This document shows positions 1 through 7,172 of a stretch of 20,994 bases of DNA, in pieces. The stretch's first letter is position 1, and each line of letters begins with the position of its first letter. The position numbers and the translations under genes are program-made. Under the pieces are notes generated by a model. It saw only the letters and a program-made list of their open reading frames with translations. It was not told where the DNA came from and ran no database searches. This DNA comes from a virus. Location: positions 1-20,994 of the IMG/VR virus record IMGVR_UViG_3300030389_003975. The stretch is one strand, 5' to 3'.

Positions 1-198
1 TTGAGAGTCCCTTTCATTGGCTTTCTTTATTTGATACCAGATGAGATTATTATGTATTGGAAAATAACAGATAAATATGGAAACTTTTTGTTTGATTTTG
101 ACGTTAAAAACACAAAGACACAGAAAACAATTAACGGTGGTAGCATTGTTAGAACCAATGCATATCTACCAGTAAAGAGAGGAGCGGAACTATTATGA
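1..198 (+). CDS. Small protein of unknown function, possibly cut by the window edge
   Basis: The frame is open from the first base, so the true start may lie upstream. Inside the window the best start is the ATG at 52, which would give 48 residues starting MYWKITDKYG; the TTG at base 1 is the only other one that fits. No convincing ribosome binding site precedes either. The visible part is polar, with no membrane segment and no Cys or His cluster. I do not recognise a family. Its stop codon overlaps the next start (ATGA at 195-198), so it is translationally coupled to the next gene and belongs to the same plus-strand operon. The coupling and the fitting frame make it a likely real gene. Confidence 0.55.
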   Translation: MRVPFIGFLYLIPDEIIMYWKITDKYGNFLFDFDVKNTKTQKTINGGSIVRTNAYLPVKRGAELL

Positions 199-464
199 AA
201 AAATATACTTGCACAGCTTTAATTAAGTATTCCAAAGAAGAGGTTGAGTTGCATATTAACGCACTAAAGATAGCCTTGCGAGTACCACCTGATTGGAGAG
301 GTATGAAAGAGAAAGGAAGATTAACTAGACCTCCCTATGAGGCTTTATTAAAAGATATGGAGAGAATTAAGAATGAAATGTTATATAAAGAAGAGGATGC
401 AATGGCAGATAGGTTAAAAGAAACTGATTTAACAGTAGAGAGATCAGTAATAAATAATGTTTGA
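195..464 (+). CDS. Small charged helical protein of unknown function
   Basis: An 89-residue protein rich in Lys and Glu and probably alpha-helical over most of its length (residues 13-28 and 48-80 look amphipathic). It has one Cys, no signal peptide and no membrane segment. The start is the ATG inside the ATGA overlap with the preceding stop, with a GGAG about 10 bases upstream. Its own stop lies inside the next gene, which begins at 457, so the three genes from 1 to 627 overlap in sequence. I do not recognise the family. The position next to a nuclease-like gene suggests an early or DNA-metabolism module, but that is inference only. Confidence 0.7.
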   Translation: MKKYTCTALIKYSKEEVELHINALKIALRVPPDWRGMKEKGRLTRPPYEALLKDMERIKNEMLYKEEDAMADRLKETDLTVERSVINNV

Positions 465-627
465 TCTTACTAGAACAAAATATTTAAATGGTCATTATGT
501 CATAGAGTATTTGTATAAATGTGATAAGTGTGACAATACTCACTGGTCAGACTCTAAAAGGCTTTATATGAGCTGTCCTATTTGTAGAAATAAAAAACAA
601 CATAGCAAGATGAGGTTAGCGGTATGA
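457..627 (+). CDS. Zinc-ribbon-like small protein
   Basis: A 56-residue frame starting at the ATG at 457 (MFDLTRTKYLNG) and ending at the TGA at 625-627. It fills what would otherwise be a 160-base hole in a gap-free operon. It overlaps the preceding gene by 8 bases and the next by 4 (ATGA). Two pairs of cysteines are visible: C22-x2-C25 (KCDKCD) and C40-x2-C43 (CPIC). This is the four-Cys arrangement of a zinc ribbon or rubredoxin-like knuckle, with 14 residues between the pairs. The C-terminus is basic (RNKKQHSKMR). Such small zinc ribbons in phages often bind nucleic acid or host proteins, but no specific role can be assigned. The start codon has only a weak Shine-Dalgarno match, as expected for a coupled gene. 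Confidence 0.72.
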   Translation: MFDLTRTKYLNGHYVIEYLYKCDKCDNTHWSDSKRLYMSCPICRNKKQHSKMRLAV

Positions 628-974
628 AGAATCCTAAAAATGTAAAGCGTGGCAGGAGAGCAAGGCAACGTGGTGCAGAGCTACAGAGACAAGCGGTTCG
701 CATGGCAAAAGATTTTGGCTTAGATGCTTTCAACAGAGACAGAGGGGGTGCACAGCATGAGCAAGGAGATATAGAAATAGAAGGTCATTACTTCGGATGC
801 AAAAGAAGAAAACAAATAGCAATGTGGATGAAGCCAGAGAAACAAGAACACGGTGTAGTAATCCGTGAAGATCGTGGCAAACCATACATTGTATTAGATT
901 ATGAATATTTTATTAACACACTATCAATAATGAAGGAGATGGCAGGTGAAAAACAACAAACTAATGGGGACTAG
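624..974 (+). CDS. Putative PD-(D/E)XK nuclease, Holliday-junction-resolvase-like
   Basis: A 116-residue protein with a very basic N-terminus (residues 2-16) and a PD-(D/E)XK-like layout: a helix carrying E19 (RGAELQRQ), then G48-D49 in QGDIEIEG, then a beta strand leading into GCKRRK (58-63), then a C-terminal strand and helix with VVIREDRGKP. This order matches small archaeal-type or phage Holliday junction resolvases, which cut branched DNA before packaging. The position normally held by the Glu of ExK is G58 here (G-C-K instead of E-x-K), so either the family is a variant or catalysis is altered. The start at 624 lies in an ATGA overlap, with GAGG 8 bases upstream. The fold call is moderate; the resolvase activity is inference. 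Confidence 0.55.
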   Translation: MKNPKNVKRGRRARQRGAELQRQAVRMAKDFGLDAFNRDRGGAQHEQGDIEIEGHYFGCKRRKQIAMWMKPEKQEHGVVIREDRGKPYIVLDYEYFINTLSIMKEMAGEKQQTNGD

Positions 975-1155
975 AGGTCTGGTTACATATTATAAAAAAA
1001 TTATTAAAGAAGGTCGAGTTTCAGAAAATGGATCAACTTACAAAAGAATGGTAGAGCTCGAAACAAGATTGAATAACAAAACAGGGCAACCTGATTCTTA
1101 CAAAGAGAATGACAATGAAAAGTCTCTCGGTTGGCTAAAAAAGGTAATGAATTAG
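946..1155 (+). CDS. Small basic protein of unknown function
   Basis: A 69-residue frame read from the GTG at 946, preceded by AAGGAG seven bases upstream (933-938). A second in-frame start, the ATG at 964, would shorten it by six residues, but the GTG has the better ribosome binding site. It overlaps the end of the nuclease-like gene by 29 bases in another frame. The product is polar and Lys-rich, with a probable helix around residues 12-45 (YYKKIIKEG...YKRMVELETRL). It has no Cys and no membrane segment. I do not recognise the family. A minus-strand frame covers the same bases but runs against the operon and has a composition typical of an antisense shadow. Confidence 0.6.
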   Translation: MKNNKLMGTRGLVTYYKKIIKEGRVSENGSTYKRMVELETRLNNKTGQPDSYKENDNEKSLGWLKKVMN

Positions 1156-1178
1156 ATTGCCCATAACTAGGAGGCAAA

Positions 1179-1388
1179 ATGGCCGAATACAAAATAAAAG
1201 ACAACAGCTTTACGCTGTGGAAAAACAAGTACAAAAAAGACGGTGATAAAAAGCCTGACTACACTGGCAACGGTATGGTAAACGGAGAGAAGAAAGATTT
1301 TTCTCTTTGGATTAACGAAACCGATAAGGGAGATAGGTATCTTTCTGGTCAGTTTAAGGAAGAGTACAAGAAAAAAACGCCATTTTAG
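1179..1388 (+). CDS. Small OB-fold-like phage protein (DUF736-like pattern)
   Basis: A 69-residue protein starting at an ATG preceded by a strong AGGAGG. The pattern FTLWKNKYKKDG, then PDYTGNGMVNGEKKDF, then SLWINETDKGDRYLSG matches a common small phage and bacterial protein type: a lead strand with an aromatic residue, a PDY(T/R)G turn, a W-containing strand and a (K/R)(F/Y)LS strand. Proteins of this kind are often annotated as DUF736 or as uncharacterised OB-like proteins near single-strand-binding or recombination genes. A nucleic-acid-binding role would suit the neighbouring nuclease-like gene, but this is inference. It is the last gene before the terminator at 1400-1440. Confidence 0.72.
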   Translation: MAEYKIKDNSFTLWKNKYKKDGDKKPDYTGNGMVNGEKKDFSLWINETDKGDRYLSGQFKEEYKKKTPF

Positions 1389-1399
1389 GTCTTGTTAAT

Positions 1400-1440
1400 A
1401 ATAAGGGGGCTACGGCCCCCTTATTCAATAGTTTTTATTT
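1400..1440 (+). terminator. Rho-independent terminator with C(UACG)G loop
   Basis: Bases 1400-1410 (AATAAGGGGGC) pair perfectly with 1415-1425 (GCCCCCTTATT), giving an 11-bp stem closed by a TACG loop. C(UACG)G belongs to the extra-stable UNCG tetraloop family. A T-rich tail follows (GTTTTTATTT, 1431-1440). The T-tract is on the plus-strand side only, so it serves plus-strand transcription. It sits 12 bases after the stop of the OB-fold-like gene and before two further plus-strand genes, so those may be transcribed by partial readthrough or from a promoter I cannot see. Confidence 0.9.
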
Positions 1441-1451
1441 AGGCGATACTT

Positions 1452-1754
1452 ATGTCCAATAATTTATTTTACAGCCATAATCGTGAGATTAGAGGGGGTT
1501 TTTTAAAGCCAATGTTTGAAATTTGTAGTAAAATTGATAGAACCTGTGGTTTTTGCGGTAAATCGTATTTTAACCCACAAAAGCAGAAAAACGATGACCA
1601 ACTTAAAAAATTTTGTGGTGTTGCAGGTAGTTATGACACTCAAGTTTCCTCACTTCCAGAGTGTTGGTTGAAGATGACAAAGAGTCAAAGGTCTACATAT
1701 ACAAAGAAAAAGAAAGAAGAACTTTTTTCTATAGAAATAAGGAGTGGTAAGTAA
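1452..1754 (+). CDS. Cysteine-containing small protein, possible zinc binding
   Basis: A 100-residue protein with C33-x2-C36 in TCGFCGKSY and further cysteines in KKFCGVAG and LPECWLK. This four-Cys set could hold one zinc ion, although the wide irregular spacing makes that uncertain. The C-terminus is rich in Lys (YTKKKKEEL). I do not recognise a family. The start ATG has only a weak AGGCGA upstream. The gene lies directly behind the terminator, and its stop overlaps the next start (TAATG at 1752-1756), so the two form a short unit between the terminator and the opposing late operon. Confidence 0.65.
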   Translation: MSNNLFYSHNREIRGGFLKPMFEICSKIDRTCGFCGKSYFNPQKQKNDDQLKKFCGVAGSYDTQVSSLPECWLKMTKSQRSTYTKKKKEELFSIEIRSGK

Positions 1755-1951
1755 TGGATATATTGGATGACTTTCCAGTAGAAGAGAAACCTATGGAACC
1801 TGAACTGGTTTCTGAGTTTATGGCAATTATAAAAGATTTAAAAAGAAACCGTATCACAACAAAAGTATATTACAAAAGATTAGCTAAGTTCTGGGAGAAG
1901 CATGGGTTTCCAGAATTTGCAGAAGAAACTTTATTGTACGTTACGGATTAA
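1754..1951 (+). CDS. Small acidic helical protein of unknown function
   Basis: A 65-residue protein with an acidic N-terminus (MDILDDFPVEEKP) and a probable helical body (residues 18-48), ending EFAEETLLYVTD. It starts in a TAATG overlap with the preceding gene, with AAGGAG nine bases upstream. It is the last plus-strand gene: its final 11 bases overlap the 3' end of the large minus-strand gene, so the two transcripts run into each other. No family is recognised. The good ribosome binding site and coupling support it as real. Confidence 0.65.
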   Translation: MDILDDFPVEEKPMEPELVSEFMAIIKDLKRNRITTKVYYKRLAKFWEKHGFPEFAEETLLYVTD

Positions 1952-4900
1952 GTGATTTTTCATATTTACTTCTAACTCTATCAAACACCTCTTTAGGGCT
2001 AACATCTTCTACAAATATCATATTATTTGGATTAGAGTTGTTCCAAGCATCCATTACTCTGTAAGCTTCTTCCTCTCTTTCATCTATGAATAAATCTAAT
2101 ATTCTACTTCTGGTAATTCCTTTTCTATATCTAGTATATGTTTCTTTTTGACCCTCAGTTTCAAACCTTCTTGCATATCTTCTTGGAACAGTTCCTAATA
2201 TTGGAGCAAAATATTTTATAGATCTTTTATATGAACCGATACCATACGTATGTAAATCATTGTTAACTCTTTGTATGGCATCTATTGCTTTCAAAGCATC
2301 TTGTATTATTGCAGGTTTTGCTAAAAATTCTATTGCTCTAAATTTATTTTCATTGGCTATAACATCAGAAACAAAACCAAAAGCACCAACAGAAGCAACA
2401 TGGTCAAAGAAATCACCTCTTGTATACTTAGATATGTCTGTTTCTACATCAATGCCCATTACATCTATATTTGTATTTGGTGGTAAACCCGGTAAAAATA
2501 ATCTACTTTCATCGTATATATCATCTTCTCCAGCTATTAAATTATTCAATGCTTTTTTAGACCACACCACTAATTGAGAACCAAACAACCCACCTGCACC
2601 TAATCTTAGCATGGGAAAAAGATTTCCTCTAGCAAGTTCAAAACCCAACTCTTCTCGAATCCAATTAAATTGCTTGTAACCAAATCTTTTAAACAATATA
2701 AAAGGTCTAAATCGAGGGTCGTTGAAAAAAAGAGGATCTCTTAAAACGTTTTTTTGTAGCTGTGCATCTCTTGCAAACCTATATACAGCCTCTGCTTCCT
2801 TGGAATTTGCTATTGTTCTTTTACCGTCAGGAGTTCGTATAGATTCTTCTCTGGTTAACTCTTTTTTTGAAATATTTTCTGATAAACCTAGTCTTTTTAA
2901 ATTTGCTTTTGCCCAGTTTCTTCTTAATTCTATGGGACTTGTTCTTGCTTTAATCAAAGACCTTATATATTCCCTACCAGCGGCGGCCGCTACATATTGA
3001 TTTACCTTATTTATACCCTGAAACAAGCTAACTCTAGTCACCATATCAGCGATCCTTGACATTCTCCTGTCTGTAGGTTCTAAACCATACATCATTTGAG
3101 ATATGCTTAAGTTAGACAAACCTGATCTACCAATTTGTTTTCTGTAATTTTTGTCGGTTGCTAAATTGTAGCCTCCTTTAAAAGTGTTCCAATATCCTGC
3201 TTTTACAGCAGTGGAAACTAAAGTTTGTGTAAGGTTTGGAATTGTAGCATAACCCAATCCTATTTTAGTAGCAACTTCAAAATCTACCAAAGTGGATAAA
3301 AAGTTTTTTGCCCTTGGGTCATAGTTTTTAGACGGGTTTATTTCTATTTTATTAGTGAACGTATCAAATAATTGATCTATGAATTTTTCTTCCTGTCTTA
3401 ATTTTTTTTCTTTCGTATAGTCTCTTTGCCTATGGGCATCATTTGCTAATCTTCTTATTGCAGAAAGCCTTTGTTCGATTACTTCACCTTTTGGGCCAAA
3501 GTTTTCTACATAAGCGATTCTTCTTGATAGATCTGTTGCATATCTAGTCAATACAATCCTAGCATCTCTTTCGTACATATAGTCAGGCAACTCATACTTT
3601 CTTGATTTTTCTATGTTTCCCATAACGCTAAATCTCTGATGGAGAACATCATCTCTTAAAGTAGAAAAAGCCTCTGCTAAAGCTTTATCTCTACTAAGAG
3701 TTTTATTTTGGTCTTTTGCATTTTTTTGAAATACATTTGCTATGTGCTCAAGAGCACTCTTGGTTTTTGGGTCTATACTGGTAGATTCCATAATTGCATT
3801 TATTTTTTCTACCATCAAAGGCTTATTGGATAAACCTCTACCTTCAAAGCTTACGTCTTGAGATATAATTTTGAATATATCACTTCCCAATATATCTAAA
3901 TACTCTGATTTAACTTTATTGGGAAAATAATTTTTACGAAATTCTACTACTGGAACACCTGCTTGTTTAGAAAGATAGTATTGCTTATTTAAAAAAGACC
4001 TTACTTTTTTAACATCCACATCGTTTTGCCTAGCAGGGTCTTGTGCTCTTCTCCCCAAATCTTCAAAATATTCTTTAGCTTGTTTTTCAGTTCTTAATTT
4101 TTTAAAACCTGAAGGAGTCTCTACTTCAACCAAACCAAATATTTTTTTAAAAAACCCACCATTATACAAACCAGCACTCTGCAATTCTTGCAAACTTGTA
4201 CCTGTTAAAACTACACCCCTAGAATCTGCCTTGTTTATGTCTTTTATGGTACTAACACCAAACTCAGTAACTGCTCTGTTTTTACTTTGTTTTAAAAACT
4301 CAGGAATTATTTTAGTGTATACAGCAGACTGGGGTATTAAATATTCATCATAGCCTTCTCTTTTAAATTCTTTAAATATCTTATCTGCAAGACTCTCTTT
4401 TCTTAAAGTGTCTAAAAATTTAACTTTTTCAATAGGTGTCATTTGAGAGTATCCAGTTTTACCTTTTGATGTATCAACCTTTCTACCTGTAACAGACTCA
4501 ATTCTATTAACAATCTCTTGCTGACTTAGACCCAACCCCTTTTTTCCCAATCTACTGAAAACCTCTTTTCTCCTAGAATTTTCTATCTCCTGAGATGTTT
4601 TCATATTAACCCTGTTTTTAGACCTAGCAAAACCTCTATTACTAAACTCAGTGGCAGAAAATTCAACAGAATTACCTGATTTAATATTTTTTGCTGTTAC
4701 ATAATCAACAACTTTTCCAGAGGTTGTTTCCTTAGACTCAAACTTAACATCATCTATTTTTGTTCCTTTTCTATCTGTCCATACAGCTTCTTTTGCCTCT
4801 GTGCTTTTTTTCGCTTCTGCGAAAGCTTTTGCAGTATCTTTAGTAGTTAATAACGGATTGTCTTTTCCTGCTAATTTCATAGCTGTTTTTGGCACTTTCC

Positions 4901-5921
4901 TAACTAAAGTTAAACCACCAATAACTCCAGCCGCATGGATGTAGTCGTCAACTTTAGGCATTTCACCTTCCATTATAGGGGACAATGTTCCAAATTCAAT
5001 AGTTTCTAAGGCTTTAGTTGCAGTTGCATAAGCTATTTTTTCTCCAACTGTTTTAGGAGTTCCTAAATTTCTAATTAAATAGTTATTCATAGCTTTTCCA
5101 GACCCAGCAGTTACACCACCAAGAACTGCACCTTTTGAAGCATCTGCTAAAGTTTGTATAAAGCTAATATCTCCAGTTTTTATTTCCTGACCTAAGCTAG
5201 ACTGCAAACCGCTATAAAATCCTAAACCAGTTGCACCTTTAACACCTTCTTCTAATATCCTATTAGAAACTATTGGCTTTATTTTTTGTATTAATTTATT
5301 TGCTGTTTTTGTTGTTACACCTCCTTGATTAGATAAAACTTGAGATGCTTTAACTGCATTTTTTTCAACTAACTCCTCAACGGCTTCTTTTGCAACTTTT
5401 CGATTAATACCAGAAACTGCACCTTTTTGAAGTGCAGAAACTGCCGCTCTTTTTGTTGCTCCTCTAATTGCAAAACCACCAATTCCTCCGCCAGCCGCCA
5501 TTGTGCCAATATCTGTTAATGTAAAAAAAGAAGTAATAGTAGATAAAACGTCATCAACAACACCCATATTTTCTTCTTCATAACGAGCAATATCAAATTT
5601 TTTACCACCAGTTGCCATTTGATAAGCCAAACCCTCAATGCTGTTGTTATAACCCACTTTAGCCCAAGTAGGCAACCATTCGCCGGGAACAAATCCATAC
5701 AACTTTTCATCTTTAGATGATTTTTTTATCTCATCATCAACTACTTGTTTTGCAATATTTTCATAATAGCTAAAATCATTTTGTATAGGTTGTGATTTTT
5801 GATGAGATTGATCACTAAGATATTGCAACATATCTTCAGAGCCTTGATATTTATTTTGATTATTAGATGCTCTATCTATAAGGTTTGAATAATAAGAAAA
5901 GCTATCGTTTTGGTTAGACAT
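1941..5921 (-). CDS. Large internal virion (ejection) protein, T7 gp16-like by size and position
   Basis: A 1326-residue protein, the last gene of the late operon. Visible parts: a polar Asn/Gln/Ser-rich start (1-60), a Gly/Ala-rich hydrophobic stretch near 125-170 that could insert in a membrane, a long charged helical middle (about 380-860), a segment near 880-920 with IGLGYATIPNLTQTL, and an aromatic stretch near 1060-1120 (FRPFILFKRFGYKQFNW). The segment with ATKIGLG...PNL and a tryptophan-containing WNTFKGG is of a type I know from large polyvalent or internal proteins of marine phages. The length is close to T7 gp16 (about 1318 residues), and the place after nozzle and two mid-sized proteins matches the T7 order. 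No transglycosylase motif was seen. The likely role is delivery through the cell envelope with the DNA; that is inference. Confidence 0.7.
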   Translation of the reverse strand: MSNQNDSFSYYSNLIDRASNNQNKYQGSEDMLQYLSDQSHQKSQPIQNDFSYYENIAKQVVDDEIKKSSKDEKLYGFVPGEWLPTWAKVGYNNSIEGLAYQMATGGKKFDIARYEEENMGVVDDVLSTITSFFTLTDIGTMAAGGGIGGFAIRGATKRAAVSALQKGAVSGINRKVAKEAVEELVEKNAVKASQVLSNQGGVTTKTANKLIQKIKPIVSNRILEEGVKGATGLGFYSGLQSSLGQEIKTGDISFIQTLADASKGAVLGGVTAGSGKAMNNYLIRNLGTPKTVGEKIAYATATKALETIEFGTLSPIMEGEMPKVDDYIHAAGVIGGLTLVRKVPKTAMKLAGKDNPLLTTKDTAKAFAEAKKSTEAKEAVWTDRKGTKIDDVKFESKETTSGKVVDYVTAKNIKSGNSVEFSATEFSNRGFARSKNRVNMKTSQEIENSRRKEVFSRLGKKGLGLSQQEIVNRIESVTGRKVDTSKGKTGYSQMTPIEKVKFLDTLRKESLADKIFKEFKREGYDEYLIPQSAVYTKIIPEFLKQSKNRAVTEFGVSTIKDINKADSRGVVLTGTSLQELQSAGLYNGGFFKKIFGLVEVETPSGFKKLRTEKQAKEYFEDLGRRAQDPARQNDVDVKKVRSFLNKQYYLSKQAGVPVVEFRKNYFPNKVKSEYLDILGSDIFKIISQDVSFEGRGLSNKPLMVEKINAIMESTSIDPKTKSALEHIANVFQKNAKDQNKTLSRDKALAEAFSTLRDDVLHQRFSVMGNIEKSRKYELPDYMYERDARIVLTRYATDLSRRIAYVENFGPKGEVIEQRLSAIRRLANDAHRQRDYTKEKKLRQEEKFIDQLFDTFTNKIEINPSKNYDPRAKNFLSTLVDFEVATKIGLGYATIPNLTQTLVSTAVKAGYWNTFKGGYNLATDKNYRKQIGRSGLSNLSISQMMYGLEPTDRRMSRIADMVTRVSLFQGINKVNQYVAAAAGREYIRSLIKARTSPIELRRNWAKANLKRLGLSENISKKELTREESIRTPDGKRTIANSKEAEAVYRFARDAQLQKNVLRDPLFFNDPRFRPFILFKRFGYKQFNWIREELGFELARGNLFPMLRLGAGGLFGSQLVVWSKKALNNLIAGEDDIYDESRLFLPGLPPNTNIDVMGIDVETDISKYTRGDFFDHVASVGAFGFVSDVIANENKFRAIEFLAKPAIIQDALKAIDAIQRVNNDLHTYGIGSYKRSIKYFAPILGTVPRRYARRFETEGQKETYTRYRKGITRSRILDLFIDEREEEAYRVMDAWNNSNPNNMIFVEDVSPKEVFDRVRSKYEKSLNP

Positions 5922-5922
5922 T

Positions 5923-7161
5923 TTAATTGTTAAATGATTGCAATATATCTAAAACCTGTTGATCGTTGGAAGTTGATATCGGTTGAGCAACTTTAAGACT
6001 AGATGCTGGAGACTCATCCTGAACTGCATCTTGGCCAAAAACAGGAGTTCCGGGGATGGGTAAAGGTAAACCACTTGCAACATCCCCAAGCCCCTCAAAT
6101 AGACGTTGAATAATTTTATCACCAGTAGGAACATTTCTATCTTCACCATAAAGACCGCTGGTAAAATACTCCCTGCTATCTTTAGGTTGAGAAACCTCTT
6201 TTTCAATATCTTGTTTTGGTTGAGAAGATCTTTGCTCCTCAACAGCATTTTTAAAAATATTAAAATTATCTTGGTTGTCTGGATCTTCTAACCAAGTTTG
6301 TAATTTTTCAGATAAATCAGGGTTATTTAAAATAAGTTCATCGTTATCAACTGCAAAATCAGTTTTATCAGAGTAGCTTATTTGCTTATCGGCTAATTCT
6401 GGATATGTGTACTTTGACTGTATGTTTAACATGCTTTGCTCAAGTCTTAATATCTTGTCTTTTTCTAATGATATAGGCCCTTCTAACTGTTTAGCTTGCT
6501 TACTATCTTTATCATAACGACTTAAAGTCTGAACGTATTGAGTTTCAAGATCAGCTAATCTCTCTGTTGCTTTATCTTTTGTTTTACCCATTGAATTAAA
6601 CATTGACTTGTCAACAGGACTATAGGCACTAATTGGTTTTAACGTCCCAGCAGTTGATTCAATATTATCAACCATTGATTTTAAATCTCTACTAGCGTTT
6701 CTTATATAACTTCCTCTTCCAGAATTATCAGAAACATACTGAGAACTAATTGAAAATGCCTTATCTCTAACTTCTTTTATCTTGTCTAAATTAGCATACA
6801 TTTCATCGGTAGACATATTTATAATATCAGAATAATCTCCACTAAAATCAGAAAATACCTTTGATGATTTTTCTAATTTGTTAGCCTCAGATGTTTTACC
6901 ATATTTTCTAAAAACACTAGCCATAACATTTGGATCTCCAGTAGAACGAGCCATATTAAAGTCATCTATCATTACTTGCCTTTCCTGTGCATCCTCATAT
7001 CTTTTATCTGCCAGTTGCTGTCTTTCAAGGGCTAATTGATTTCTTTGATAATCATTAAAATAATCTGGCAGTCTATCTAAAAAGTCTGCAAGGGGATTGT
7101 CAAACCTAGCAGGGCCTAACCTCTGTCTTCTGCTGTATATACTTCTAGTGTGTCCGGGCAT
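5923..7161 (-). CDS. Probable internal virion protein, coiled-coil rich
   Basis: A 412-residue protein, highly polar and Gln/Asp/Ser/Lys-rich, with long predicted helices. Residues about 35-70 (QRNQLALERQQLADKRYEDA) look like a coiled coil, and another helical stretch lies near 190-250. The C-terminal third is low-complexity and Pro-rich, with a short hydrophobic Gly/Pro-rich piece (VASGLPLPIPGTPVFG). No enzyme motif is visible. It starts at an ATG with AAGGAT upstream, 11 bases after the preceding stop, and ends one base before the start of the 1326-residue gene. Position between a Gly/Ala-rich 466-residue protein and a gp16-sized protein suggests a role like T7 gp15, but there is no sequence proof. 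Confidence 0.6.
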   Translation of the reverse strand: MPGHTRSIYSRRQRLGPARFDNPLADFLDRLPDYFNDYQRNQLALERQQLADKRYEDAQERQVMIDDFNMARSTGDPNVMASVFRKYGKTSEANKLEKSSKVFSDFSGDYSDIINMSTDEMYANLDKIKEVRDKAFSISSQYVSDNSGRGSYIRNASRDLKSMVDNIESTAGTLKPISAYSPVDKSMFNSMGKTKDKATERLADLETQYVQTLSRYDKDSKQAKQLEGPISLEKDKILRLEQSMLNIQSKYTYPELADKQISYSDKTDFAVDNDELILNNPDLSEKLQTWLEDPDNQDNFNIFKNAVEEQRSSQPKQDIEKEVSQPKDSREYFTSGLYGEDRNVPTGDKIIQRLFEGLGDVASGLPLPIPGTPVFGQDAVQDESPASSLKVAQPISTSNDQQVLDILQSFNN

Positions 7162-7172
7162 CGTAATTATCC

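Noticed and set aside
1004-1234. Minus-strand frame of 76 residues opposite two small plus-strand genes
   Set aside because: It runs against the local operon, spans two plus-strand genes with good ribosome binding sites, and has the Leu/Phe/Ser-rich composition of an antisense reading of Lys-rich genes.
2260-3000. Plus-strand frames of 92-105 residues opposite the 1326-residue gene
   Set aside because: They are antisense shadows without start signals, inside a continuous gene of clear coding character.
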